Positions 40,015 to 48,924 of a DNA stretch of 64,000 bases are shown piece after piece. The stretch lies in the NCBI RefSeq assembly GCF_019039215.1, contig NZ_JAHNZZ010000002.1, positions 156,068 to 220,067 on the forward strand, read 5' to 3'. The notes below the pieces were generated by a model that saw nothing but the letters and a program-made list of their open reading frames with translations, had not been told where the DNA came from and did not search any database. Origin of the DNA: Bacillus sp. FJAT-29790 (GTDB lineage: Bacteria > Bacillota > Bacilli > Bacillales > Cytobacillaceae). A program made the translations under genes and the position numbers. Numbering within the stretch: the first letter of the stretch is position 1; each line of letters begins with the position of its first letter.

Positions 40015-41211
40015 ATGGATAAAGCAGTACGTTTAATAGTGAAGAATTCATATTTAGGAAATTTTCAAGCAGGATATCCTCTAATAACTGAGGATGCCAT
40101 CCTCAAAATTCCAGATGGAATCGTAGAAGGCGCAATTTTTGATCTTGTAGATGAGAAAAATAAGTTTCTAGCTAAAGGTTATTATGGCAAGCAAAACAAA
40201 GGGAGGGGCTGGATTTTAAGCAGAAACGAGCGGGAAGTGATTGATCAGGTATTTTTCGAGAAGAAATTCAATATTGCCTTGGAAAATCGGGAATCTCTTT
40301 TTAAAGATCCAGATACAACCGCTTTCCGGGTCTTCAACGGTGAAGGAGACGGAATTGGCGGATTGACGATTGACTATTTTGCTGGTTATTACGTGATCAA
40401 TTGGTATAGTGAAGGAATTTATTATTTCAAGGATGAGGTTATTCAGGCGCTCACAAAAGTCGCTGATGTAACAGGCCTATACGAAAAGAAACGATTTGCC
40501 GTAAAGGGCACTTATATAGAGGATGATGATTTCGTAACAGGGGAGCAGGCTTCTTTTCCTCTTATCGTAAAAGAAAATGGCATTAACTTTGCAGTTTATC
40601 TAAATGATGGTGCAATGGTAGGGGTATTTTTAGATCAAAGGGACGTAAGAAAAACGATTCGGGATAAATATGCGAATGGTAAAACGGTATTAAATACGTT
40701 TTCGTATACAGGGGCATTTTCCGTTGCAGCTGCACTAGGTGGTGCAGTGAAAACAACAAGCGTCGATTTAGCGAATCGCAGCAAAAGCAAAACGATCGAA
40801 CAATTCAGTGTGAACGGGATTGATTATGAATCACACGACATTATTGTTGAAGATGTGTTTAATTATTTCAAATATGCAGTTCGAAAGCAATTATTATTCG
40901 ATATGGTTATCCTTGATCCACCGAGCTTTGCACGTTCTAAAAAGCATACATTTAGTGCAGGAAAAGATTATCCAGCACTGCTCGAGCAAGCAATTCAAAT
41001 AACCGAAAAAGACGGAGTTATCATTGCTTCTTCCAACTGCAGTACCTTTAGCATGAGTAAATTTAAAGACTTTATAAAAAAAGCCTTCAATCAAACGGGA
41101 GGGAAATACAAAATTCTCGAAGAATTTAGTCTTCCTGAAGATTTTAAGACGATAAAGGAATTTAAAGAGGGGAATTACCTTAAAGTTGTTTTTATTAAAA
41201 AAGAGGTATAA
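40015..41211 (+). CDS. Class I SAM-dependent 23S rRNA methyltransferase, RlmI/YwbD family
   Basis: About 398 residues. An N-terminal PUA domain (AVRLIVKNSYLGNFQAGYPLITEDAI...EGAIFDLVDEKNKFLAKGYYG) is followed by an EEHEE linker and a Rossmann methyltransferase domain: KTVLNTFSYTGAFSVAAALGG (SAM motif I), VDLANRSKSKTIEQF, and catalytic-region LLFDMVILDPPSFARSKK (motif IV DPPSF). RlmI makes m5C in 23S rRNA; the DPPSF motif fits this group. The start is uncertain between ATG 40015 and TTG 40003, as neither has ideal spacing. Monocistronic. Confidence 0.9.
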   Translation: MDKAVRLIVKNSYLGNFQAGYPLITEDAILKIPDGIVEGAIFDLVDEKNKFLAKGYYGKQNKGRGWILSRNEREVIDQVFFEKKFNIALENRESLFKDPDTTAFRVFNGEGDGIGGLTIDYFAGYYVINWYSEGIYYFKDEVIQALTKVADVTGLYEKKRFAVKGTYIEDDDFVTGEQASFPLIVKENGINFAVYLNDGAMVGVFLDQRDVRKTIRDKYANGKTVLNTFSYTGAFSVAAALGGAVKTTSVDLANRSKSKTIEQFSVNGIDYESHDIIVEDVFNYFKYAVRKQLLFDMVILDPPSFARSKKHTFSAGKDYPALLEQAIQITEKDGVIIASSNCSTFSMSKFKDFIKKAFNQTGGKYKILEEFSLPEDFKTIKEFKEGNYLKVVFIKKEV

Positions 41212-41260
41212 CTTTTCTCGGATATAAGAAAAGTTATATTTACTAATCAAGTAAAAAAGA

Positions 41261-41291
41261 GGTGCTTAGAATTTTCTAAGCACCCTTTTTT
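41261..41291. terminator. Bidirectional terminator between rlmI-like and gdhA
   Basis: GGTGCTTAGA pairs with TCTAAGCACC over a 4-base loop; T runs occur on both strands. Confidence 0.88.
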
Positions 41292-41305
41292 ATAAGTGTT
41301 TCCCT

Positions 41306-42688
41306 TTAAACCAATCCCTGTACAATCATGGCGTCGGCTACTCGGATAAAGCCTGCGATATTAGCGCCAACAACGAGGTTGCCAGGATAGCCGTAATCAT
41401 CAGCAGCTTTCACACTGCTGCGGTAAATGTTTGTCATGATGCTGTGGAGTTTTTCATCCACTTCTTCAAAAGTCCAGGCTAGCCTTGCACTGTTCTGGGC
41501 CATTTCAAGAGAAGAAACTGCTACGCCGCCTGCATTGGCAGCTTTTCCTGGTGCGAAAAGGATGTCATTGTTAAGGAAGACATCAATAGCTTGCAATGTT
41601 GATGGCATGTTGGCTCCTTCGCCGATCGCTTTGACCCCATTAGCAACGAGGATATTTGCTGAACATTCATCAATTTCATTTTGAGTTGCACATGGCAATG
41701 CAATGTCACAAGGGATGGACCAGATTCCAGAACAACCTTCGACATATTGGGCGTGCGGATGTTCATTAACATATTCATAGATCCGTTTATATTCGACTTC
41801 TTTGAGACGCTTGATCGTTTCAAGGTTCAGACCATTCTCGTCATAAATATAGCCATTTGAATCACTGCATGCAACCACTTTAGCACCCAATTGGATAGCT
41901 TTTTCAATCGCATAGATTGAAACATTGCCTGATCCGGATACAATTACTGTGCTACCCTCGAAGGTAAGCCCCTTGTCTGCCAGCATTTCTTCAACAAAAT
42001 AAACGGTCCCATAGCCTGTTGCTTCTTTGCGTCCTAGGCTCCCGCCGTATCCAAGACCTTTCCCTGTTAAAACGCCGGCTTCATACGCACCGCGGATCCG
42101 CTTGTATTGCCCGAACATATAACCAATTTCTCTTGCACCGACACCGATGTCTCCAGCAGGCACATCAACATCAGGTCCGATATATTTGCAAAGCTCAGTC
42201 ATGAAGCTTTGTGTGAAACGCATGATCTCACCGTCTGATTTTCCCTTCGGGTCAAAATCAGATCCGCCTTTTCCTCCGCCGATGTGTTGCCCAGTTAAGG
42301 AGTTTTTGAAGATTTGTTCAAATCCGAGGAATTTGATGATGCTAGTATTAACGGAGGGATGGAAGCGGATGCCGCCTTTGTAAGGACCAATCGCACTGCT
42401 ATACTGAACACGGAATCCACGGTTCACCTGTACTTTCCCTTTATCATCTGTCCAAGGAACGCGAAAAGTAATCACTCTTTCAGGTTCCACGATTCTTTCA
42501 AGTATGCCGTGATTGATGTATTTTGTATGTTTGGAGAATACAGGTACGAGTGAATCGAATATTTCCTTTACTGCTTGATGGAATTCAAATTCGAAAGGGT
42601 TACGAATTTTTACTGTTTCATACACTTCATTCACATAATCAATCGCAGCTTTAGTTTCGTTACTTTTCACTTCCTCTAATGTTTTCAT
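41306..42688 (-). CDS. gdhA: NADP-specific glutamate dehydrogenase
   Basis: 460 residues, the length of hexameric anabolic GdhA. Key blocks: RGFRVQYSSAIGPYKGGIRFHP, GGGKGGSDFDPKGKSDGEIMRF (catalytic Lys region), VDVPAGDIGVGAREIGYM (catalytic Asp), VIVSGSGNVSIYAIEKA (dinucleotide loop) and NAGGVAVSSLEMAQNS. The SDSNGYIYD segment after strand 2 lacks the acidic end typical of NAD enzymes and fits NADP. The enzyme assimilates ammonia into 2-oxoglutarate to make glutamate. It is divergent from a GltC-like regulator 187 bases away, which is the probable controller. ATG follows GAGGAG. Confidence 0.95.
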   Translation of the reverse strand: MKTLEEVKSNETKAAIDYVNEVYETVKIRNPFEFEFHQAVKEIFDSLVPVFSKHTKYINHGILERIVEPERVITFRVPWTDDKGKVQVNRGFRVQYSSAIGPYKGGIRFHPSVNTSIIKFLGFEQIFKNSLTGQHIGGGKGGSDFDPKGKSDGEIMRFTQSFMTELCKYIGPDVDVPAGDIGVGAREIGYMFGQYKRIRGAYEAGVLTGKGLGYGGSLGRKEATGYGTVYFVEEMLADKGLTFEGSTVIVSGSGNVSIYAIEKAIQLGAKVVACSDSNGYIYDENGLNLETIKRLKEVEYKRIYEYVNEHPHAQYVEGCSGIWSIPCDIALPCATQNEIDECSANILVANGVKAIGEGANMPSTLQAIDVFLNNDILFAPGKAANAGGVAVSSLEMAQNSARLAWTFEEVDEKLHSIMTNIYRSSVKAADDYGYPGNLVVGANIAGFIRVADAMIVQGLV

Positions 42689-42875
42689 ATTTTATCAGTC
42701 TCCTCTAATATCGAATGGATGGTAAAATTACGACAAATACTGTATTTAAACTGCATATTTATTTAAAAATTGGATTTTCTATTAAGGAAATTTTATAATG
42801 AAAAAACAATCTAAACAATATGAATAATAGATAATATCAATGCCGTCATGAGATGAATGGGGAGAGGTGAGCGAT

Positions 42876-43781
42876 ATGGAGTTACGACAAATCCAATATT
42901 TTATGGAAGTTGCGAAGCGAGAGCATGTGACGGAGGCCGCTGTTGCCTTGCATGTAGCCCAATCCGCTGTCAGCAGGCAGATTGTTAATTTGGAATCAGA
43001 GCTAGGGGTTGATTTATTTATCCGTGAGGGCAGAAACGTTCGCTTGACTCTTATTGGTAAAATATTCCTTGAGTATATGGAAGAAGCAATAAGTGTAATT
43101 GAGAATGCAAAACGTGAAGTAGACGAGTTTTTAGATCCGAAGAAAGGGACGATCCGCATCGGCTTTCCGAGCAGTTTAGCTGCATATACATTACCTACAG
43201 CGATATCTGCTTTTCGAAGTCGCTATCCGGAAGTGAAATATCAGCTGAAACAAGGCTCCTACCATCAGTTAATTGAAGGGGTCATAAAAGGCGAGATGGA
43301 CATGGCACTGCTAGGCCCGGTGCCAAAAGGTGAAAAAAAGGTAAAGGGAAATATTTTATTTACCGAAAAAATTGTTGCCCTGCTTCCAATCAAACACCCA
43401 CTAGCTGATAAAAAGTCTTTGAAATTAAGTGAATTACGAGATGCTTCATTTGTATTGTTTCCAAATGGCTACATTTTACGCGAAATTATCGTGAATGCTT
43501 GTGGGCAGCAAGGTTTTCAGCCTAAAGTATCTTTCGAGGGGGAGGATATTGACGCGATTAAAGGATTGGTCTCAGCTGGTCTCGGTGTAACACTCATTCC
43601 CGAAATTACGTTGATTGACAGCTTGCCGCGCCAAACAGTAAAAATTCCGGTCATTGATCCCCAAGTCACCCGAACAGTTGGGGTGATCACACCGAGTGAC
43701 CGCGAGATGCTTCCGACCGCAAAACTATTCCAAGAGTTTTTAAATGAATTTTTTGCGATGCTTGGCAGCTTCCAAAAATAG
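42876..43781 (+). CDS. gltC: LysR family regulator, GltC-like
   Basis: About 301 residues from the ATG at 42876 (GGGGAGAGGTG upstream). The helix-turn-helix MELRQIQYFMEVAKREHVTEAAVALHVAQSAVSRQIVNLESELGVDLFIREGRN and the effector-domain blocks RIGFPSSLAAYTLPTAISAF, ALLGPVPKGEKKV, EDIDAIKGLVSAGLGVTLIPE and RTVGVITP closely match B. subtilis GltC, activator of glutamate synthase. There GltC is divergent from gltAB; here it is divergent from gdhA, so it probably adjusts GdhA to 2-oxoglutarate/glutamate levels (inference). No clear GltC box was found by eye in 42689-42875. Confidence 0.88.
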   Translation: MELRQIQYFMEVAKREHVTEAAVALHVAQSAVSRQIVNLESELGVDLFIREGRNVRLTLIGKIFLEYMEEAISVIENAKREVDEFLDPKKGTIRIGFPSSLAAYTLPTAISAFRSRYPEVKYQLKQGSYHQLIEGVIKGEMDMALLGPVPKGEKKVKGNILFTEKIVALLPIKHPLADKKSLKLSELRDASFVLFPNGYILREIIVNACGQQGFQPKVSFEGEDIDAIKGLVSAGLGVTLIPEITLIDSLPRQTVKIPVIDPQVTRTVGVITPSDREMLPTAKLFQEFLNEFFAMLGSFQK

Positions 43782-43788
43782 GACTATC

Positions 43789-43891
43789 GTGTCTTTCTGC
43801 AGTGCCTGACTATCAGGTGCCAGGCACCATCCGTGGACAAATCACGAATGAATGTCTTTCTGCAGTGCCTGGCACCGTCCGTGGACAAAAC
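43789..43891 (+). repeat. Copy 4, two tandem units of the GGTGCC palindromic repeat
   Basis: TGTCTTTCTGCAGTGCCTG occurs twice (43790 and 43854). CCGTGGACAAA also occurs twice, and the 13-bp perfect palindrome GGTGCCAGGCACC is in the first unit. It starts 8 bases after the gltC-like stop. Confidence 0.8.
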
Positions 43892-43927
43892 ACAGATAAA
43901 TGTATTTTTAAGGTGGACGTTGATGAT

Positions 43928-43968
43928 AAAAAAACACGATGGTGCTCTTAAAAGAACTCCATCGTGTT
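43928..43968 (-). terminator. Terminator for the membrane protein gene at 43982
   Basis: AACACGATGG pairs with CCATCGTGTT; on the minus strand it is followed by seven T residues. Confidence 0.85.
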
Positions 43969-43981
43969 ATTTAAAGAAGAA

Positions 43982-45667
43982 TTATTCCAGACCCTCAATC
44001 ACTATTTCCTTTGCAGGTGAGAAGTCTTCTCCGGTATCCAAGTAGTTAACCTTAACTTGATCTCCTTCCTGTAAATAAATAGACATTGGACTGTTTTCAG
44101 AAGATATCACATAGCTATGACGGTTATCTAATAGGAATGAAACAATCGTGAAATCACCAGACCTTTCTTTGTAGACTCTCACAACAGTTCCACGAATATG
44201 TTTTTCTTCCGCTTTGGAGCTGCCGTCCACGGTACTGCCTCCTCTTTGTAAGGCTGTTTTATACAGTTTTAACGCTTCATTTGGAGTAATCGCATAGGCA
44301 GAAATCTCTGGATTTGCCGCTGATACGATAAAGTAATTTTGCAGGAACCCATTCGAATCCAGTACTGGAGTTAACCAACTTGCTTCACCGTAAAAGTTAT
44401 AAATAACGGGCATTTCTCCATACCACTCTTTTTCGATAAATTTCTTTTCAATAATTTGCAAAGCCCCTTGTGAATCCATGTACGATTCTTCAAGATTCCC
44501 AGTATAATAAGTTGCTTTTCCGGTTCTTGAGTTTGTAAGCGAGTATCCAAGCATCGAATCGACCCCTGCTTTAGGACTAGTGAAATCAGTGAAATAATGC
44601 ATCACACCATTTTCGTCAAAAATCGGACTGACATTGGCGACAGTTCCTTCATCGGAAGGAAGTTTCACGTCTCTTTTTCCAAATAGGCTATTCCAAAATC
44701 CATGTACGTAATTTCCATAATAGCTATTTTGTAAACTAACGGCTTCAGGTGAGACTGCTCCGTCAATAAATGCGGGAACATCTGCTAAAATATAAGTTTT
44801 TGTTTCTCCACTCTTCGGGTCAACCATGACAATTCCCTTCACTTTAAATCCATTACGGGCGGAAATAAATTCACCAAAAGAACGAATATAAAATGGTTTT
44901 CCATTATCATCAATCTCTAATCGTGGATCGCCATAAAAAATATGCTTCGGATATTGCATACGAATATGTCGTTCAATATCTTTATTAAAATACGAAGAAG
45001 GAGTATAAATCATTTCCGCTTTTACAAATTTAGGGGTTGCCGAAGAATCGGTTGCGCTGATCGTAAAGTAACCAGGCGTCACTTTCCCATTCAACCATTT
45101 GAAAAAGCCAGAAAACTCGACTGGCGCAATGTAGACATATTTCCCATCCACCTTCTGGATTTGCAGATGTCCCAGTTCATAATAACTCGTATTCGGAACT
45201 TGGCTAAACGCTTTCCTCATTTTATTACGGGCGAACTGCGGTGGAACACTAGCTGGTGTTTCTTTCTCATCAAACGTCTCAATTTCCATTTTAACTTCCA
45301 TTTTTGCCGTTTCATATTTTTCATCGGCATTAGAAAGAAATGCGGTGAGGAAATACCCGCCTATAAAAAGACTTCCTAAGAACAGAACTGCTTTGATCAT
45401 CTGCTCCTTTCCGGAGGCAAAGAACATTCCTGCCGCGGTAATGATGATGAGAAAAAACCATAAAGAGGAAAAATTCCGATCTAGATTAGTAAGATAATAG
45501 AAAGAAAATACAAGGAATACTGAAAGCAGGATGGTAGCAATCGGGGCAGCAGTTTTCCTCAGTTGCATACCCCTTTTTTTATTTGCTTCTTTATTTTTAG
45601 AGTAGGGGATTAGCACAAGCGAGGCTGCTAGCCCAGCAATAAGTGAAAATAGGTAAATGTTTCCCAT
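43982..45667 (-). CDS. Membrane protein with large extracytoplasmic domain, unknown function
   Basis: About 561 residues from the ATG at 45667 (GAGGGAC upstream). Four hydrophobic helices fill the first about 125 residues (IYLFSLIAGLAASLVLIP, IATILLSVFLVFSFYYL, SLWFFLIIITAAGMFFA, AVLFLGSLFIGGYFL). A soluble region of over 430 residues follows, rich in beta structure: repeated sugar-propeller-like phrases such as DGKYVYIAPVEFSGFFKW and GVMHYFTDFTSP. A small C-terminal OB-like segment begins near HIRGTVVRVYKERSGDFTIVSFLLDNRHSYVI. I recognise homologues only as conserved hypothetical proteins of Bacillus. Role unknown; envelope location is clear. Confidence 0.78.
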   Translation of the reverse strand: MGNIYLFSLIAGLAASLVLIPYSKNKEANKKRGMQLRKTAAPIATILLSVFLVFSFYYLTNLDRNFSSLWFFLIIITAAGMFFASGKEQMIKAVLFLGSLFIGGYFLTAFLSNADEKYETAKMEVKMEIETFDEKETPASVPPQFARNKMRKAFSQVPNTSYYELGHLQIQKVDGKYVYIAPVEFSGFFKWLNGKVTPGYFTISATDSSATPKFVKAEMIYTPSSYFNKDIERHIRMQYPKHIFYGDPRLEIDDNGKPFYIRSFGEFISARNGFKVKGIVMVDPKSGETKTYILADVPAFIDGAVSPEAVSLQNSYYGNYVHGFWNSLFGKRDVKLPSDEGTVANVSPIFDENGVMHYFTDFTSPKAGVDSMLGYSLTNSRTGKATYYTGNLEESYMDSQGALQIIEKKFIEKEWYGEMPVIYNFYGEASWLTPVLDSNGFLQNYFIVSAANPEISAYAITPNEALKLYKTALQRGGSTVDGSSKAEEKHIRGTVVRVYKERSGDFTIVSFLLDNRHSYVISSENSPMSIYLQEGDQVKVNYLDTGEDFSPAKEIVIEGLE

Positions 45668-45770
45668 AAATTGTCCCTCTTCGAAGTTGTTATTGTTATA
45701 TTTAAGAATAATATAACAGAAAAGTTCCATAGAGTGTTATTGGTGTATTTTTCCAGGTGGATAAAAAGAG

Positions 45771-45833
45771 GTGGTGCCTGGCACCACCCGTGGACAAATC
45801 ATATGCAAATGTCTTTCATCGGTGCCAGGCACT
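45771..45833 (+). repeat. Copy 5 of the GGTGCC palindromic repeat
   Basis: GGTGGTGCCTGGCACCACC (a 19-bp perfect palindrome apart from the centre), CCGTGGACAAATCA, AATGTCTTTC and a second half-site GGTGCCAGGCAC. It lies 15 bases from the desaturase stop. Confidence 0.8.
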
Positions 45834-45847
45834 TTCATCTTTCTACA

Positions 45848-46753
45848 TTATGAGCGGTGTTTTTCCGTAGAAGCGTAAAAACGATCTCTTACACGTTTAA
45901 GCCTAGCGTGGTAATTAAGGATATCTAGACGGGCCTTTTCTGCTTCAGGAGCGATAGGTCTCAGATTCTCCAAATCCCAATAGTCCACAATAACATCTAA
46001 CACTTGATCAAAATATTCTAGTGGCCCGTAATTCGCTTCCTTTGCAATAATGGCCATTCGATCTTCGAAATCAGGCATAACTGCACCAGGCATTTGGAAA
46101 TTCTTAATTACGTGCCCAAGGTAATAGCAATAATTCGGTTCCAATTGTAAATGGAATTTGATGACGTCACGATAAAAAGCATAATGAAGGATTTCGTCTT
46201 TTGCCAGTCTTCTAAGAAGAGTCGCCAAGTCCTTATCATGTTCCCCTGCTACTTTTGCAACGTTATTATAAAAAACCATCGTTGCTAATTCTTGGAGAGC
46301 CGTATATACCATCGTTTCAAAGGGAGTGTGGAAATCAGGCTCCCATCCTTCTTCAACCGTTTGCTTATGCAATTGGCGAAGTCGCTTAGGATCTACATTT
46401 CTTGTGATTAGTAGATAATTCTCTAAAAGGTTCGAGTGCTGATCTTCTTCTGCAGTCCAAGTATGAACAAAATCCTTGATTACAGTGAGAGAACCTTTAA
46501 AGGTTTGATTGAGATAGGATGTGAACCAAGGTAAGTTAACCTCTGTTAAAAGTGCTGTTTCTACAGCTGTAACTACTCCTTGCGGTAGTGTTACTTGTTC
46601 TGGAGTCCAAGGAACTCTTCGAAAATCCTGTGCTTTGTCCCAAGGCAGAAAGTCATGATATCCCCAATCAATTTTTTCCGCTCGTTTCTTGTGTTCCTCG
46701 TAAAGTTCCTTCAACTGCGGTTCAAGCCTAAAGTCTAAATGGTTCGTCAGCAA
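45848..46753 (-). CDS. Soluble acyl-ACP desaturase, ferritin-like di-iron family
   Basis: 301 residues of the FA_desaturase_2 family, which introduces a double bond into acyl chains carried on ACP using a di-iron centre, oxygen and ferredoxin. The two metal-binding helix pairs are visible: a Glu in LLTEVNLPW with EEDQHSNLLENY, then ALQELATMVFY with DEILHYAFYRDVI. TTG start at 46753 with GGAGGAAAACACAT in front. Most Bacillus desaturases are membrane proteins, so this soluble plant/actinobacterial type is less usual. It is monocistronic. Membrane-fluidity adaptation is the likely role. Confidence 0.85.
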   Translation of the reverse strand: MLTNHLDFRLEPQLKELYEEHKKRAEKIDWGYHDFLPWDKAQDFRRVPWTPEQVTLPQGVVTAVETALLTEVNLPWFTSYLNQTFKGSLTVIKDFVHTWTAEEDQHSNLLENYLLITRNVDPKRLRQLHKQTVEEGWEPDFHTPFETMVYTALQELATMVFYNNVAKVAGEHDKDLATLLRRLAKDEILHYAFYRDVIKFHLQLEPNYCYYLGHVIKNFQMPGAVMPDFEDRMAIIAKEANYGPLEYFDQVLDVIVDYWDLENLRPIAPEAEKARLDILNYHARLKRVRDRFYASTEKHRS

Positions 46754-46840
46754 ATGTGTTTTCCTCCTCTTTTTAATATTCCTATTTTTCCGTTAAATCA
46801 TTCTGTTCATTTATATCACATAAACACTATCGTTAACAGA

Positions 46841-47175
46841 TTAATTCATAAATATAGGGTAAACCAGATAAGAGCAAGGTGAAACTAACAATAAGTGGTA
46901 GTTTCTCATAATATAAATAACGCAGATTTCCTTAATGGAAACTGCGTTATTTTCATCTCTATAAAAAGGAAGGGAGGTGTCTTCAGAATAATTAGGTTCC
47001 TCTTCACACAATTCACCGCACTGATCACAGCTAATAAAAGTGTCGTTTGTGTGGAATCCAACATACCCATGCGTTATTCTTGGATTTCCCAGGTTGTTTC
47101 CCATTCTACTTCAAAATGATAATTACATTTATGACAGTAAAACTCGGCAGACCAAAAGTATTCCTTTTCCTCCCG
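46841..47175 (-). pseudogene. Frameshifted small zinc-ribbon-like gene
   Basis: Two CxxC pairs expected of one zinc ribbon lie in different frames: YCHKCNYHFEVEWE (codons at 47125-47136) and then ISCDQCGELCEEE (47018-47029). The frames meet near 47100, where both encode sensible residues, so a one-base indel is likely. The upstream frame has no start codon before the ywbO stop. It could be a decayed gene, or the second frame alone (87 codons, ATG 47104) could be expressed. Confidence 0.35.
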
Positions 47176-47206
47176 TTTTCTTTTTTCATTGTAAAAGCCC
47201 TTTCAA

Positions 47207-47938
47207 CTATTCCTCATTATTTGGAATCGCACAGCTCCCATCCGTACAACTGGCATCTGCTGCTCCTCCAACAGAAAGGTCTTTCAATTTAGGTACAGAT
47301 GACTCCTCTTCCCATACTTTTTGCAGCGCATTTGCAAATGTTTCAGGAGGCTGAGCACCTGAGATTGCATATTTTTGATTAATAATAAAATAAGGCACGC
47401 CACTAATGCCATATTGCTGAGCTATGGCTTCATCGATTCGAACATCATTGGCAAAGGCAGTTTTGTCTTGAAGAATATTTAATGCTTCCTGACGGCCAAT
47501 CCCGACTGTCTCTGCAATATCTGCCAGTGTTTCTTGATCACTTAAATCCTTTGATTCTGTAAAATAAGCATGAAGAAGTTTTTCCGTTAGGACGGATTCT
47601 TTTCCAGCTGTTTTTGCGAATTTCGCGAGGCGGTGGGCATCAAATGTACTTCCAGGCTTCATCTCATCAAAATTGAACGTCAATCCTACACTCGCTGCTT
47701 GCAGCCCAACGCTCTTGTTTGCTTCCTTAGCTTGTTCAATGCTCATCCCATATTTTGCCGCCAGTACTTCGTGAATATTTTTACCACTATACTTTGGCGC
47801 ATTTTGATCAAGTTCAAAGCTTTTAAATTCGACCTCAACTTGATCTTTATGTGGAAAATGGGCAATTGCTTCTTCTAACCTGCGCTTCCCGATATAACAA
47901 AATGGACAAACAAAATCAGACCAAACTTCAATTTTCAT
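47207..47938 (-). CDS. ywbO: DsbA family (FrnE/YwbO) thiol oxidoreductase
   Basis: 243 residues. The thioredoxin-fold active site is DFVCPFCYIGKRRLEE (CPFC), with the helical insertion characteristic of the FrnE/2-hydroxychromene isomerase-like branch and the cis-Pro loop YGISGVPYFIINQKYAISGAQPPETF. No signal peptide, so it acts in the cytosol. The extra C-terminal tail ends CTDGSCAIPNNEE, with a second Cys pair. YwbO-type proteins are thought to act in oxidative stress or polyketide isomerisation; the in vivo substrate is unknown. Monocistronic, followed by remnants of a small gene. Confidence 0.88.
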   Translation of the reverse strand: MKIEVWSDFVCPFCYIGKRRLEEAIAHFPHKDQVEVEFKSFELDQNAPKYSGKNIHEVLAAKYGMSIEQAKEANKSVGLQAASVGLTFNFDEMKPGSTFDAHRLAKFAKTAGKESVLTEKLLHAYFTESKDLSDQETLADIAETVGIGRQEALNILQDKTAFANDVRIDEAIAQQYGISGVPYFIINQKYAISGAQPPETFANALQKVWEEESSVPKLKDLSVGGAADASCTDGSCAIPNNEE

Positions 47939-48192
47939 ACCGTCACCTCAACTATTTTACATTTCTTTCAATAGTAGCATATCCTGTGAGAAATCATTTG
48001 AAAGATGCTCATACAAAAAATGATTTGTCCAAAGTGAATTTTTTAACAAATAATCTTAAAAACTAACAACAAGCACTATATAACTCAATATAATAATTGT
48101 ACCAACATGCTATTAGAAAGAAGTAAGGTCCCATTCGGTAATTATATGTGGAGTTTAATGAATACGATCCCAATATAATGTGGTGATATCAG

Positions 48193-48729
48193 GTGAAAAC
48201 TGATTTGAATAGTCCATACATGTTTCAAAATTTACAGGAGCGAAATATGACGTTTGAGCAAGTGTTTAACCGAATTCTATTGTTCATGAATAGAAATCCC
48301 TCCGGAAATTATCGGCTAATGGTCGGGACTGATTCCCAAGTCCATTGTAAGCAAACTGTATTTATTACGGGAATCGTCATTCAAAATGAAGGGAAGGGTG
48401 CATGGGCCTGTATAAGAAAAGGAATTATCCCCCGTAGAATGCTTCATTTGCATGAGCGGATTTCCTATGAAACTTCCTTAACTGAAGAAACTGTTTCAAT
48501 GTTCACTTCGGAGCGGAAAAATCAAATGATTGATATTGTGCTCCCCTATATTTATCATGGAGCAACATTTATAATGGAAGGCCATTTGGATATCGGGGCA
48601 GGAAAAAGGAATAAGACGAGGGAATTCGTGAATGAGATGGTGTCAAGGCTCGAATCAATAGGAGTCGAACCAAAGATTAAGCCGGATGCGTTCGTGGCCT
48701 CAAGCTATGCTAATCGTTACACAAGATAG
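48193..48729 (+). CDS. ykuK: YkuK family RNase H-like protein (DUF458)
   Basis: 178 residues closely matching B. subtilis YkuK: FEQVFNRILLFMNRNPSGNYRLMVGTDSQVHCKQTVFITGIVIQ, then GKGAWACIRKGIIPRRM, HLHERISYETSLTEE, MEGHLDIGAGKRNKTREFVNEMV and KPDAFVASSYANRYTR. The fold is predicted to be RNase H-like, with Asp residues in GTDSQ and HLDIG as candidate metal ligands; no activity is established. GTG start with GGTGAT in front. In B. subtilis ykuK is linked to the abrB regulon. Monocistronic here. Confidence 0.9.
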   Translation: MKTDLNSPYMFQNLQERNMTFEQVFNRILLFMNRNPSGNYRLMVGTDSQVHCKQTVFITGIVIQNEGKGAWACIRKGIIPRRMLHLHERISYETSLTEETVSMFTSERKNQMIDIVLPYIYHGATFIMEGHLDIGAGKRNKTREFVNEMVSRLESIGVEPKIKPDAFVASSYANRYTR

Positions 48730-48924
48730 ATTGATAAAAGCGTATAAATAAAGCGGAAGACTCAAAACCAAAGTTCAGATAACACAACAAAATATTGTTG
48801 AGTGAATGAGTTAACTTCCACCACATACAGATAGAAAGTGAAGTCAGGCTTTTTGAGTCATCCTTTTCTTTATATGTTTTACAAGGATATTAGGGATTCG
48901 CGATATTCCGTCTAACGGAAGAAT

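Noticed and set aside
47040..47354. 104- and 81-codon plus-strand frames
   Set aside because: They are antisense to ywbO and to the zinc-ribbon remnant, and have no ribosome sites.
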